NCBI RefSeq assembly: GCF_901543175.1
Contig: NZ_LR594040.1
Coordinates: 1,240,001 to 1,304,000, forward strand
Reading direction: 5' to 3'
DNA from: Streptococcus australis
Lineage (GTDB): Bacteria > Bacillota > Bacilli > Lactobacillales > Streptococcaceae
DNA: 64,000 nt
Part shown: positions 9,513-17,314 of the stretch, one piece after another
Numbering within the stretch: the first letter of the stretch is position 1
Layout of the letters: every line of letters begins with the position of its first letter
Program-made: the position numbers and the translations under genes
Notes under the pieces: generated by a model
The model's input: the letters and a program-made list of their open reading frames with translations, nothing else
Database searches by the model: none
What the model was told of the DNA's origin: nothing

Positions 9513-10054
9513 TATTCGTCTCCGTCAAATAGTCCTTGCAAGCCAGCAAATGGACTGTTTTCTTCTTTCTTGACTGCTTGTTGAGCTTGGTATTCTTCCT
9601 CTGTCATGATTTGCCAGTCATTTCCAGACACAAAACCTTGACCAGCTTCTTCTTCAGCCGTCAAGACTTTGATTGGAATATTGAGCAAAATATTATCTGC
9701 TACGCTCTCAGCAAGGTCGATTTCCCCATTTTCGATAGGTAGGACCAAGTCATCGTCTAAAACTTCCTGATCTAGTTGGTTGGTTGCGCCTTCCATGAAA
9801 ACCTCTGTCACTGGATAAGACTCTGCCAACTCAACTGGCTCCATACTGCGGCTGGAAGCAAGAACAATGGTGTAAGATAGTTGATAATCTAAGAAATACA
9901 TACGGTCTTCGTACTGTACTTTCCCAACCGCAAGGATATCTTTGACATCTATAATTTCTTGATTACGGGTACGTAAGTCTGATGCCAGGTCTAAAGCTTG
10001 TTCAAAATGCAAGCCTTCAGGCTGCTTACGAATTTCTTGAATAGTTAACTTCAT
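9512..10054 (-). CDS. yceD: YceD-family (DUF177) protein
   Basis: A 180-residue DUF177/YceD protein, a family linked to 23S rRNA accumulation and usually encoded next to rpmF. Features are the N-terminal LTIQEIRKQPEGLHFEQ, an acidic middle and the conserved EIDLAESVADNILLNIP segment (about residues 108-124). The tail KKEENSPFAGLQGLFDGDE is typical of the family. Here the partner is nth, not rpmF. The -10 element TATAAT (minus strand, 10083-10088, preceded by TGG) gives it its own promoter. The biochemical function is not established. Confidence 0.85.
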   Translation of the reverse strand: MKLTIQEIRKQPEGLHFEQALDLASDLRTRNQEIIDVKDILAVGKVQYEDRMYFLDYQLSYTIVLASSRSMEPVELAESYPVTEVFMEGATNQLDQEVLDDDLVLPIENGEIDLAESVADNILLNIPIKVLTAEEEAGQGFVSGNDWQIMTEEEYQAQQAVKKEENSPFAGLQGLFDGDE

Positions 10055-10155
10055 ATTTCCTCCATAAAGATTTACTCTCTTGATTATACCATGAAAAGGC
10101 TACAAGACAGCCTTCCAAACCTTGATATTAAAATCTCATTTTTAACATACTTACT

Positions 10156-10184
10156 ATGACATATTTTCTGTTTAGTGCTATACT
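10156..10184 (+). promoter_or_regulatory. Promoter of the 109-residue helical protein gene
   Basis: ATGACA (10156-10161) and TATACT (10179-10184) are 17 bases apart, with TGC before the -10 (extended). Confidence 0.65.
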
Positions 10185-10202
10185 ATAGGCAAGAATAGAT
10201 CA

Positions 10203-10219
10203 GAGCAAGGAGGATGCTC
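10203..10219 (+). promoter_or_regulatory. Ribosome binding site displayed in a hairpin loop
   Basis: GAGCA (10203-10207) pairs with TGCTC (10215-10219), leaving AGGAGGA in the loop. The ATG at 10222 follows directly. The structure may tune translation of the small protein gene. Confidence 0.4.
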
Positions 10220-10221
10220 AT

Positions 10222-10551
10222 ATGGAAGACAAAGAACTAATCAACCAAGCTTACCAACTCCTTTCCGAGTTAAATAAAAGCTACCAAAGTTGCAAACAAG
10301 GTACAGTCGATGATTTCCGTCTACAAGAACTGCTAAACAGCACTCTCAAGGAACTTAAAAAAGCGGAAAGGCTTGACAACAGTATCTTAATTGACCTTGA
10401 GAAATTTTACCAACGTACCAGTCTTCTGATAGGCCTCGGTAGCCTAAAACTAAACGATCCAGCACGAACTTCTTGGCGAAACTATGATAAGTTCCATTAT
10501 GAGCATGTCAAACACGTACTGACTCTCTATGGACCTGTTTTTGGATTTTAG
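10222..10551 (+). CDS. Small helical protein, possible bacteriocin-immunity-like
   Basis: A 109-residue soluble protein with no signal peptide or membrane segment, predicted from the sequence as a bundle of amphipathic helices (LINQAYQLLSELNKSYQSC, RLQELLNSTLKELKKAERL, ILIDLEKFYQRTSLL). It ends with the aromatic tail YGPVFGF. Size and helical pattern resemble enterocin-A-type bacteriocin immunity proteins, but I do not see a defining motif. No bacteriocin gene is adjacent. It stands alone between the yceD promoter and the ABC-F leader, with its own promoter and a strong AAGGAGG site. Confidence 0.7.
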   Translation: MEDKELINQAYQLLSELNKSYQSCKQGTVDDFRLQELLNSTLKELKKAERLDNSILIDLEKFYQRTSLLIGLGSLKLNDPARTSWRNYDKFHYEHVKHVLTLYGPVFGF

Positions 10552-10574
10552 AGTTTAAAATTTCAGATTTACTG

Positions 10575-10603
10575 TTGACAAAATTTCCATAAAGGTATAG
10601 GAT
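10575..10603 (+). promoter_or_regulatory. Promoter of the ABC-F leader
   Basis: TTGACA (10575-10580) is followed by TATAGG at 10596 (15-base spacer) or TAGGAT at 10598-10603 (17-base spacer). It lies about 330 bases before the ABC-F start. Confidence 0.65.
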
Positions 10604-10634
10604 AGAGGTACTAATACTCGGAGGTAAGGGAGAC

Positions 10635-10646
10635 ATGAACAACTAA
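10635..10646 (+). CDS. Leader micro-ORF of three codons (Met-Asn-Asn)
   Basis: ATG AAC AAC TAA is preceded by the strong ribosome binding site GGAGGTAAGGG (10620-10630). It lies just upstream of a hairpin and far from any other gene. Such minimal upstream frames precede several antibiotic-resistance ABC-F genes as ribosome-stalling sensors. Translation is inferred from the Shine-Dalgarno sequence only. Confidence 0.45.
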   Translation: MNN

Positions 10647-10647
10647 G

Positions 10648-10892
10648 TCTATCAAATAAAGAACTTTATTTAGTAGATCTTGTTTTTGTCTCTTTTTGCA
10701 TGCTCTTTTGTACTGGACTTTCTGGTACTTTATCCTCTTTGAAAACCAAAAAACCAAAAAACTAGAAAGCTAGCCATCTACTCCTCTTGGGTTGGATAGG
10801 GATAGACTGACCTAGTTTGATGGGATTTTTGACTTGGATAATGGCATTTTTAACAGTGACTTTGGGCTCTACTAGATAAAGTAGAGCTTTTT
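10648..10892 (+). promoter_or_regulatory. Attenuator-type leader of the ABC-F gene
   Basis: Hairpin 1 pairs TCTATCAAATAAA (10648-10660) with TTTATTTAGTAGA (10665-10677), with a two-base mismatch, starting two bases after the micro-ORF stop. A strong terminator, GCTCTACT/AGTAGAGC (10866-10873 and 10880-10887) with five Ts, stands 37 bases before the ABC-F ATG. TAGTAGA in the 3' arm of hairpin 1 is exactly complementary to TCTACTA (10868-10874) in the terminator. Freeing it would give an antiterminator. The pairings are visible; the mechanism is inferred. Confidence 0.65.
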
Positions 10893-10928
10893 GTTATGCA
10901 CTATGGACATTCTAGAAAGAGCAACAAT

Positions 10929-12455
10929 ATGATAAAAATTAATCATCTAACTATCACGCAAAACAAAGATTTACGAGACCTTGTATCTGACCTAACCATG
11001 ACAATCCAAGACGGGGAAAAGGTTGCTATTATCGGAGAAGAAGGAAATGGTAAATCGACTTTACTACGAGCTTTAATGGGGGAAGCATTACCTGATTTTA
11101 CTATCAAGGGCGACATCCAGTCTGACCTTCAATCACTGGCATACATTCCTCAAAAAATCCCTGAAATCCTGAAAAATAGGACTCTACATGACTACTTCTT
11201 TTTAGATTCTGCTGATTTAGACTACAGTATTCTTTATCGTTTGGCGGAGGAGTTGCACTTTGATAGCGACCGTTTTGCTAGCGACCAAGAGATTGGCAGT
11301 CTATCAGGGGGCGAAGCTTTGAAAATTCAGCTCATCCACGAGTTAGCAAAACCCTTTGAGATTCTATTTTTAGATGAACCTTCAAATGACCTAGACCTTG
11401 AAACGGTTAATTGGCTAAAAAGGCAGATTCAAAAAATTAGGCAAACTGTTATTTTCATTTCCCATGATGAAGACTTTCTTTCTCATACGGCAGATACTAT
11501 TGTCCACTTGCGACTGGTCAAGCACCGGAAAGAAGCCGAAACGCTAGTCGAGCGTTTAGACTATGATCGCTATAGTGAGCAGAGAAAGGCTAATTTTGCA
11601 AGGCAAAGACAGCAAGCTGCTAACGACCAGAGAGCCTATGACAAAACCATGGAAAAACATCGCCGAGTCAAGCAAAATGTAGAAACTGCCTTACGTAACA
11701 CTAAAAATGATGTTGCTGGGCGCCTACTGGCTAAGAAGATGAAAAATGTTCTCTCTCAAGAAAAGCGCTACGAAAAGGCAGCTCAGTCCATGACCCAAAA
11801 GCCGCTTGAAGAAGAACAAATCCAACTTTTCTTCTCAGATATACAACCATTACCAGCTTCTAAAGTCTTAATCCGACTGGAAAAGGAAAATTTGTCCATT
11901 GGCGACCGAGTTTTGGCTAAAAAACTACAACTAACTATCCGTGGCCAAGATAAAATCGGTATCATCGGGCCTAATGGTATTGGGAAATCGACTCTGCTAG
12001 CCAAGTTGCAACAACTGCTCAGCATCAAAAGAGAAATTTCGCTTGGTTTTATGCCACAAGATTACCATAAAAAACTGCAATTAGATCTATCTCCAGTAGC
12101 CTACCTCAGCCAAACTGGACAAAAAGAGGAACTACAGAAAATCCAATCCCACTTAGCCAGTCTCAATTTCAGTTACCCAGAGATGCAGCACCAAATCCGT
12201 TCCTTATCTGGTGGGCAACAAGGTAAACTCCTACTTTTGGATTTAGTGTTGCGCAAACCAAACTTTCTCCTTCTGGATGAGCCTACACGTAATTTTTCTC
12301 CCACTTCTCAACCCGAAATCAGAAAACTCTTTGCCTCTTATCCTGGTGGTCTGATCACTGTTTCGCATGACAGACGCTTCTTAAAAGAGGTCTGTACAAG
12401 TATCTATCGTTTGACAGATCATGGTTTGGAAGTTGTTGCTTTACAAGATTTATAA
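10929..12455 (+). CDS. ABC-F ATPase, ribosome-protection (antibiotic resistance) type
   Basis: A 508-residue soluble ABC-F protein with two nucleotide-binding domains and no membrane segment. NBD1 has Walker A GEEGNGKST, signature LSGGEALKIQL and Walker B LFLDEPSNDLD. A basic helical linker (about residues 215-285) would reach into the ribosomal P-site region. NBD2 has GPNGIGKST, LSGGQQGKLLL and LLLDEPTRNFSPTSQ, where RNFSP replaces the usual NHLD, as I recall for some resistance-type ABC-F proteins. The preferred start is ATG 10929; the ATG at 10896 lies next to the terminator. The attenuator leader supports drug- or stress-induced expression. The ligand is not predictable. Confidence 0.88.
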   Translation: MIKINHLTITQNKDLRDLVSDLTMTIQDGEKVAIIGEEGNGKSTLLRALMGEALPDFTIKGDIQSDLQSLAYIPQKIPEILKNRTLHDYFFLDSADLDYSILYRLAEELHFDSDRFASDQEIGSLSGGEALKIQLIHELAKPFEILFLDEPSNDLDLETVNWLKRQIQKIRQTVIFISHDEDFLSHTADTIVHLRLVKHRKEAETLVERLDYDRYSEQRKANFARQRQQAANDQRAYDKTMEKHRRVKQNVETALRNTKNDVAGRLLAKKMKNVLSQEKRYEKAAQSMTQKPLEEEQIQLFFSDIQPLPASKVLIRLEKENLSIGDRVLAKKLQLTIRGQDKIGIIGPNGIGKSTLLAKLQQLLSIKREISLGFMPQDYHKKLQLDLSPVAYLSQTGQKEELQKIQSHLASLNFSYPEMQHQIRSLSGGQQGKLLLLDLVLRKPNFLLLDEPTRNFSPTSQPEIRKLFASYPGGLITVSHDRRFLKEVCTSIYRLTDHGLEVVALQDL

Positions 12456-12470
12456 ATTTTGAACATAGCA

Positions 12471-12500
12471 AAAATCCAGAGACGACCTCTGGATTTTTTT
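12471..12500. terminator. Bidirectional terminator between the ABC-F gene and htpX
   Basis: AAAATCCAGAG (12471-12481) pairs with CTCTGGATTTT (12487-12497), with T runs in both directions. It overlaps the htpX stop codon. Confidence 0.88.
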
Positions 12501-13398
12501 ACATGTGTTTCAAGCGTTCGATCCGTTCTGAGATAGGTGGGTGGGTATAAAAGAGTTTTTGTAGTCCCCCACCTTTCTTAGGGTCATTGATATAAAGAGC
12601 GCTGCTGGCATCGTCAACATGGTGATGCATCGGCTCGCTATTGTCCAACTTGCGCAGCGCATTGATCATCCCTTGAGGATTGCGGGTCAGCTCCACACTA
12701 GATGCATCCGCCAAAAATTCCCTCTGACGGGAAATAGCTAGTTGCACCAAGGTTGCAGCGAGAGGTGCCAGAACAATGGCTAAGAGAGAGATAACAAGCA
12801 TGATAATCTCTAAACCATTTCCATCACGATCGTCGTCACTCCGTCTGCGACCAGCGCCACCCCACCACATCATCCGTCCTGCCATACTAGATAGCAGTGT
12901 AATAGCACTAGCAAGGGCAACAGCAATGGTCGAAATGCGGATATCGTAGTTTCGGATATGACTGACCTCATGCCCCATAACAGCTTCCAGTTCCTCGCGA
13001 TTCATGATAGCTAGAAGACCCGAAGTGGCTGCTACTGCTGCATTCTGCGGATTCGAACCTGTTGCAAAGGCATTTAAAGATGAATCCTCAATGATGAAAA
13101 CTCGTGGCATGGGAATCTGAGCGACCATGGCCATATCTTCCACTACATGGTAGAGGTCTGGTGCTGTTTGCTCATCAACCTCACGCGCCCCATTCATAGA
13201 CATGACAATCTCTGTCGATTGAAAGATCATGGTTAATGCATAGACAAAACCGATGATTAGGGCTATGATGATGCCACCAAGACCTGAACGCATAAAGAGA
13301 TAGCCAACCGCATAACCAATCAAGGCCAAGAGTAGGAAGAAAATCAGCAACAAAATCCAGGTTCTTCGCTTATTACTTGCAATTTGATCAAACAACAT
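12499..13398 (-). CDS. htpX: HtpX membrane zinc metalloprotease
   Basis: A 299-residue M48-family integral membrane protease. Two N-terminal transmembrane segments (about residues 14-34 and 38-58) precede the zinc motif [11 protein letters not shown] (HExxH, about 141-151). Two more hydrophobic segments and the third zinc-ligand region [13 protein letters not shown] follow. It performs quality control of membrane proteins. A GTG at 13407 overlaps the AGGTG ribosome binding site, so ATG 13398 was chosen. It follows lemA with a one-base gap, a widespread lemA-htpX pairing in streptococci. Confidence 0.95.
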   Translation of the reverse strand: MLFDQIASNKRRTWILLLIFFLLLALIGYAVGYLFMRSGLGGIIIALIIGFVYALTMIFQSTEIVMSMNGAREVDEQTAPDLYHVVEDMAMVAQIPMPRVFIIEDSSLNAFATGSNPQNAAVAATSGLLAIMNREELEAVMGHEVSHIRNYDIRISTIAVALASAITLLSSMAGRMMWWGGAGRRRSDDDRDGNGLEIIMLVISLLAIVLAPLAATLVQLAISRQREFLADASSVELTRNPQGMINALRKLDNSEPMHHHVDDASSALYINDPKKGGGLQKLFYTHPPISERIERLKHM

Positions 13399-13399
13399 C

Positions 13400-13960
13400 T
13401 TAGTCACCTAAACCGCTAAAATCGACTTTCGGAACTGCCTTTTCCTCTTCAGGTGTTTGAAGGAAGTCTGCAGCTTTAAAGCCAAAGAGTCCTGCGATGA
13501 CATTGCTTGGGAAGCTCTCTAGTTTTACATTGTAGTTGCTGACAACACTGTTGTAGAGTTGGCGTGAGTAGGAAATTTTATTTTCTGTATTGGTCAACTC
13601 TTCTTGTAATTTGATAAAGTTAGCGCTAGCTTTCAAGTCTGGGTAATTCTCTGCTACTGCAAAGATACCAGAAATCTGGCGGGTAAGGGCATCACTGGCC
13701 TTCATCGCCTCAGCTGGTGAGGTTGCTGCGGCTACTTGTCTACGAAGTTCTGTCACTTTTTCCAAGGTAGAACCTTCATATTTGGCATAGCCTTTGACTG
13801 TTTCAATCAAGTTTGGGAGGAGATCATTACGACGCTTCAACTGAACATCTATCTGGCTCCAAGCCTCCTTGGTCTGCATACGATTTTTAACCAAACCGTT
13901 ATAGCTAACAATCACAAAAATAACAATCAGAGCCAAAACTCCAAGAATAATCCAAGTCAT
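13400..13960 (-). CDS. lemA: LemA-family membrane protein
   Basis: A 186-residue LemA protein: one N-terminal transmembrane helix (about residues 2-22), then a four-helix coiled domain with the family segments [20 protein letters not shown] (about 37-56) and [16 protein letters not shown] (about 126-141), and AVPKVDF at the end. The function is unresolved; the constant linkage to htpX suggests envelope stress or protease partnering. A minus-strand TATACT preceded by TGA (13994-13999) gives a likely promoter, divergent from rsmG. Confidence 0.93.
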   Translation of the reverse strand: MTWIILGVLALIVIFVIVSYNGLVKNRMQTKEAWSQIDVQLKRRNDLLPNLIETVKGYAKYEGSTLEKVTELRRQVAAATSPAEAMKASDALTRQISGIFAVAENYPDLKASANFIKLQEELTNTENKISYSRQLYNSVVSNYNVKLESFPSNVIAGLFGFKAADFLQTPEEEKAVPKVDFSGLGD

Positions 13961-14053
13961 AATCTTATTCCTTTCTGCTTTTAGATTAATACCAGTATAT
14001 CAAATTTTTAATGAATATGGTAAAATAAGATGATACTAGAGAAGGAAATAACT

Positions 14054-14767
14054 ATGAAACCAGAAACATTTTACGACTTGCTAGCGGAGCAAAACCTTCC
14101 ACTTTCAGACCAGCAAAAGAACCAATTTGAACGGTATTTTGAACTCTTGGTGGAATGGAATGAAAAGATTAACCTGACCGCTATTACAGACAAAGAAGAA
14201 GTCTACCTTAAGCACTTTTATGATTCGATTGCACCCATCCTACAAGGTTTGATTTCAAGTGAAACTATCAAACTTCTTGATATCGGGGCTGGGGCAGGAT
14301 TTCCTAGTCTTCCTATGAAAATCCTCTATCCTCAGTTAGATGTGACCATCATTGATTCGCTCAACAAACGCATCAACTTCCTCCAGCTTTTGGTTCAAGA
14401 ACTCGATTTGGACGGAGTTCACTTCTACCATGGACGCGCTGAAGACTTTGCCCAAGATAAGAACTTCCGTGCTCAGTTTGATATAGTGACGGCCCGTGCT
14501 GTTGCCCGTATGCAGGTCTTGTCTGAACTGACCATTCCCTACCTTAAAGTTGGTGGAAAACTACTGGCTCTCAAGGCCAGCAACGCCCCTGAGGAATTAT
14601 CTGAAGCCAAGAATGCCCTCAATCTGCTCTTTAGCAAGGTTGAGGATAATATCAGTTACGCCCTACCAAATGGAGATCCACGTTACATCACTGTGGTAGA
14701 AAAGAAAAAAGAAACCCCAAACAAATATCCACGTAAGGCTGGCATGCCCAATAAACGCCCACTTTAA
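14054..14767 (+). CDS. rsmG: 16S rRNA (guanine527-N7)-methyltransferase RsmG
   Basis: A 237-residue GidB/RsmG enzyme that methylates G527 of 16S rRNA. The SAM-binding motif is [17 protein letters not shown] (about residues 73-89), followed by [15 protein letters not shown] and VTARAVARM. Loss of this gene gives low-level streptomycin resistance in other bacteria. ATG 14054, preceded by AAGGAAAT, was chosen over the ATG at 14030 on family length. It is monocistronic and ends at a repeat-derived terminator. Confidence 0.95.
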   Translation: MKPETFYDLLAEQNLPLSDQQKNQFERYFELLVEWNEKINLTAITDKEEVYLKHFYDSIAPILQGLISSETIKLLDIGAGAGFPSLPMKILYPQLDVTIIDSLNKRINFLQLLVQELDLDGVHFYHGRAEDFAQDKNFRAQFDIVTARAVARMQVLSELTIPYLKVGGKLLALKASNAPEELSEAKNALNLLFSKVEDNISYALPNGDPRYITVVEKKKETPNKYPRKAGMPNKRPL

Positions 14768-14778
14768 ATTTTTTAGTA

Positions 14779-14897
14779 AAAAAATGATTTACAAAGTTCG
14801 CCTCGCTCTTACATTTCTGGGCTCGGGAAAAAATGATTTACAAAATCAACCTCCCTCTCACATTTCTGGGCTCGGGAAAAAATGATTTACAAAATCA
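14779..14897 (+). repeat. 49-bp tandem repeat (two and a half copies)
   Basis: Copy 1 (14779-14827) and copy 2 (14828-14876) are each 49 bases, starting AAAAAATGATTTACAAA and ending CATTTCTGGGCTCGGG. A third partial copy (14877-14897) runs into T residues. The copies differ mainly in the middle (positions 18-32). No gene is inside. Confidence 0.9.
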
Positions 14898-14904
14898 TTT
14901 TTTT
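14877..14904. terminator. rsmG terminator, made from the partial third repeat
   Basis: AAAAAATGATTT and AAATCATTTTTT form a 12-bp perfect stem with a three-base loop and flanking T/A runs. The same bases include the -35 element of the pyrP promoter. Confidence 0.75.
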
Positions 14905-14914
14905 CTGCTATACT
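14886..14914 (+). promoter_or_regulatory. pyrP promoter
   Basis: TTTACA (14886-14891), a 17-base spacer, and TATACT (14909-14914) with TGC in front. The -35 lies inside the preceding terminator stem. Confidence 0.75.
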
Positions 14915-14936
14915 ATCCTAAGCAAAGGTTTTTAAT

Positions 14937-15057
14937 GTCATCCCGTGAGGTGACGAAGACACAGAAATATATGAAATTCTTTGAGAATGAGATTATCCTC
15001 TTTTTAAAGAAGTCTTACTCTGATAGCCTGTTGCTGTAAAATAATGGGCTCTTTTTT
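14937..15057 (+). promoter_or_regulatory. PyrR attenuator leader of the uracil permease gene
   Basis: The PyrR loop GTCATCCCGTGAGGTGAC (14937-14954) is followed by a candidate antiterminator region. A terminator follows: AGCCTG/TGGGCT (15025-15030 and 15045-15050) with six Ts to 15057, ending 22 bases before the start codon. Confidence 0.82.
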
Positions 15058-15079
15058 GATGCCCAAAAGTGAGGTTTAT

Positions 15080-16363
15080 ATGAAACAAGAATCAACTGTT
15101 GATTTGTTACTAGACGTTGACCAACGTCCTTCAGCTGGAAAAGGAATTCTCCTTAGTTTCCAACACGTTTTCGCCATGTTTGGTGCGACCATCTTGGTAC
15201 CCTTGATTTTGGGAATGCCTGTATCTGTTGCACTTTTTGCTTCAGGTGTTGGAACACTCATCTACATGATCGCAACTGGTTTTAGAGTTCCAGTTTATCT
15301 AGGATCATCATTCGCCTTTATCACAGCTATGTCCCTAGCTATGAAGGAACTAGGAGGGGATGTATCAGCTGCACAAACAGGGGTTATCCTTACAGGTTTT
15401 ATATATGTCCTTGTGGCTGCAAGTGTTCGTTTTGCGGGTACAAAATGGATTGATAAACTCTTGCCACCAATCATCATCGGACCTATGATTATCGTTATCG
15501 GTCTTGGTCTGGCAAATTCAGCTGTAACGAATGCTGGACTTGTAGCAGATGGAAATTGGAAAAATGCTCTTGTAGCTGTTGTAACTTTCTTGATCGCTGC
15601 CTTTATCAATACAAAAGGAAAAGGTTTCCTTCGTATTATTCCTTTCCTCTTTGCCATCATCGGTGGTTACATCTTCGCACTAACTCTTGGTTTGGTTGAC
15701 TTTACACCAGTTCTAAAAGCTAACTGGTTTGAAATTCCTGGTTTCTACTTGCCATTTAGCACAGGTGGAGCCTTCAAGCAATATGACCTATACTTTGGAC
15801 CTGAAACAATCGCTATCTTGCCAATCGCTATCGTAACAATTTCTGAACATATCGGAGACCATACTGTTTTGGGTCAAATCTGTGGCCGTCAATTCTTGAA
15901 AGAACCAGGTCTTCACCGTACTCTTCTTGGTGATGGTATCGCAACTTCTGTTTCTGCCTTCCTTGGTGGACCAGCCAATACAACTTACGGAGAAAATACA
16001 GGGGTTATCGGTATGACTCGTATCGCTTCTGTCTCAGTTATCCGTAACGCTGCCTTTATCGCGATTGCCCTTAGCTTCCTTGGTAAATTCACAGCCTTGA
16101 TTTCTACAATCCCAAACGCTGTACTTGGTGGGATGTCTATCCTTCTCTACGGAGTTATCGCCAGCAATGGTTTGAAAGTCTTAATCAAAGAACGTGTAGA
16201 CTTCGGTCAAATGCGTAACCTAATCATTGCAAGTGCAATGCTGGTACTTGGACTTGGTGGAGCAATCCTTAAACTCGGTCCAGTAACCCTTTCAGGTACT
16301 GCCTTATCAGCTATGACAGGTATCATCTTAAACCTGATCTTACCATACGAAAATAAAGACTAG
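15080..16363 (+). CDS. pyrP: Uracil permease (NCS2 family)
   Basis: A 427-residue NCS2/UraA-type uracil:proton symporter with about 14 hydrophobic segments. The N-terminal FQHVFAMFGATILVPLILG, the NIS-like SEHIGDH and the family stretch GGPANTTYGENTGVIG (about residues 305-320) identify the family. It imports uracil for salvage. The upstream ATG at 15044 lies in the terminator, so ATG 15080, preceded by GTGAGGT, is the start. The PyrR leader links its expression to the pyr operon, 7 kb away. Confidence 0.95.
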   Translation: MKQESTVDLLLDVDQRPSAGKGILLSFQHVFAMFGATILVPLILGMPVSVALFASGVGTLIYMIATGFRVPVYLGSSFAFITAMSLAMKELGGDVSAAQTGVILTGFIYVLVAASVRFAGTKWIDKLLPPIIIGPMIIVIGLGLANSAVTNAGLVADGNWKNALVAVVTFLIAAFINTKGKGFLRIIPFLFAIIGGYIFALTLGLVDFTPVLKANWFEIPGFYLPFSTGGAFKQYDLYFGPETIAILPIAIVTISEHIGDHTVLGQICGRQFLKEPGLHRTLLGDGIATSVSAFLGGPANTTYGENTGVIGMTRIASVSVIRNAAFIAIALSFLGKFTALISTIPNAVLGGMSILLYGVIASNGLKVLIKERVDFGQMRNLIIASAMLVLGLGGAILKLGPVTLSGTALSAMTGIILNLILPYENKD

Positions 16364-16377
16364 TCATCTATATACAC

Positions 16378-16404
16378 AAAATCCACTCAATTGAGTGGAT
16401 TTTT
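16378..16404. terminator. Bidirectional terminator after pyrP
   Basis: AAAATCCACTCAA and TTGAGTGGATTTT form a perfect 13-bp inverted repeat with T runs on both strands. It serves pyrP and the convergent CPBP gene. Confidence 0.88.
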
Positions 16405-16411
16405 CTGATTC

Positions 16412-17170
16412 TTATGCTCCCCACGCAATCAAGAGATACATGAGGCTAGAACCAAACATATCTGCCAGAGCATGCATGAGGAAAAATGGCAAGAGATTTT
16501 TGAGCTTATACTTGTATAAGAAATAATAGAATAGGCCATAAACGACACCAATAACCAGTGCCCACACCACTCCTTGATAAGTATGAAAAGAAATCCGAAT
16601 GATGGTAGAATAAAGCAAAAACCGCCACTTATGCTTTTCTCTCACTGATGTCAACAATCCTAGAAAGAAAAACTCTTCATAGAAGCCATTCAGCAAGGCA
16701 TAGGCAATTGTCATCGGACTAAGCGCTAGGAATTTCCGTATAATTTCCATGAGATCTATGTGGGCAAAAAGAGCTGGATTTAAGTAATTGTATTCACCAG
16801 TTAGTGTCGTCACCAAGTCTCCAAACAATCCCACAATGGCAAATATAAAAGGAACCCAAAAGAGAAGGGACCAGGTCCAACGAATGGGAAGTTGTTTGAA
16901 ATCATAATTCCGAATCAAAAGGTAAAGAAAGGTCAAGATCAGAAGTATCACTTGCAGGGTGAAGTTGCTCAAATAGCCTACTCCCTCGCTGACAGTATTA
17001 CTTGCTGTATCCATTGTAGTTGACAGACCTGTCGGAAACATACTTGCTAAAAAGAGCTTCGTTGAGCGAATGATAAACTGACCAAACATTAGAACTGTAA
17101 TAATCAGAATATCAAACCATCTCAAGTAGCGCAGAGGCTGAGATGGATGAATGATTTGTAAAATTTTCAT
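16412..17170 (-). CDS. CPBP-family intramembrane protease (CAAX/Abi type)
   Basis: A 252-residue polytopic membrane protein with about seven hydrophobic segments. The CPBP motifs are motif 1 GFYEEFFFLG (about residues 162-171) and a C-terminal HALADMFGS (about 233-241). The usual Arg after the Glu-Glu pair (EExxxR) is absent, so activity may differ from eukaryotic Rce1-like enzymes. Members are often tied to bacteriocin self-immunity or surface-protein processing; no bacteriocin gene is next to it. The ATG follows AAGGAGAAAAT. It may be read through from the EamA gene upstream, since no terminator is evident between them. Confidence 0.82.
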   Translation of the reverse strand: MKILQIIHPSQPLRYLRWFDILIITVLMFGQFIIRSTKLFLASMFPTGLSTTMDTASNTVSEGVGYLSNFTLQVILLILTFLYLLIRNYDFKQLPIRWTWSLLFWVPFIFAIVGLFGDLVTTLTGEYNYLNPALFAHIDLMEIIRKFLALSPMTIAYALLNGFYEEFFFLGLLTSVREKHKWRFLLYSTIIRISFHTYQGVVWALVIGVVYGLFYYFLYKYKLKNLLPFFLMHALADMFGSSLMYLLIAWGA

Positions 17171-17219
17171 ATTTTCTCCTTCTAGCAGTTAAAGATTGGT
17201 TTATTGTAAGAAAAGAAAC

Positions 17220-17306
17220 TTAAAATTTTATAATATCCCCTTCGTATTCCTTATCCGTAATCAATATTTCGATAGGATATTCAAACCAACCACTTTTTAC
17301 GAGTAG
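17220..17306 (-). pseudogene. Possible C-terminal gene remnant
   Basis: A 28-codon open stretch ending in TAA reads VKSGWFEYPIEILITDKE and then YEGDIIKF. It looks protein-like but has no start codon and is bounded upstream by a TAG. It lies between the EamA and CPBP genes. It could be the tail of a deleted gene or chance; I do not recognise it. Confidence 0.25.
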
Positions 17307-17314
17307 CTAGTTTC

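Noticed and set aside
15044..15079. Twelve-codon N-terminal extension of the uracil permease
   Set aside because: It would be translated from the attenuator terminator and its T run.
16412..17170. CPBP protease as part of a bacteriocin cluster
   Set aside because: No bacteriocin peptide, leader peptidase or exporter gene of that type is adjacent.
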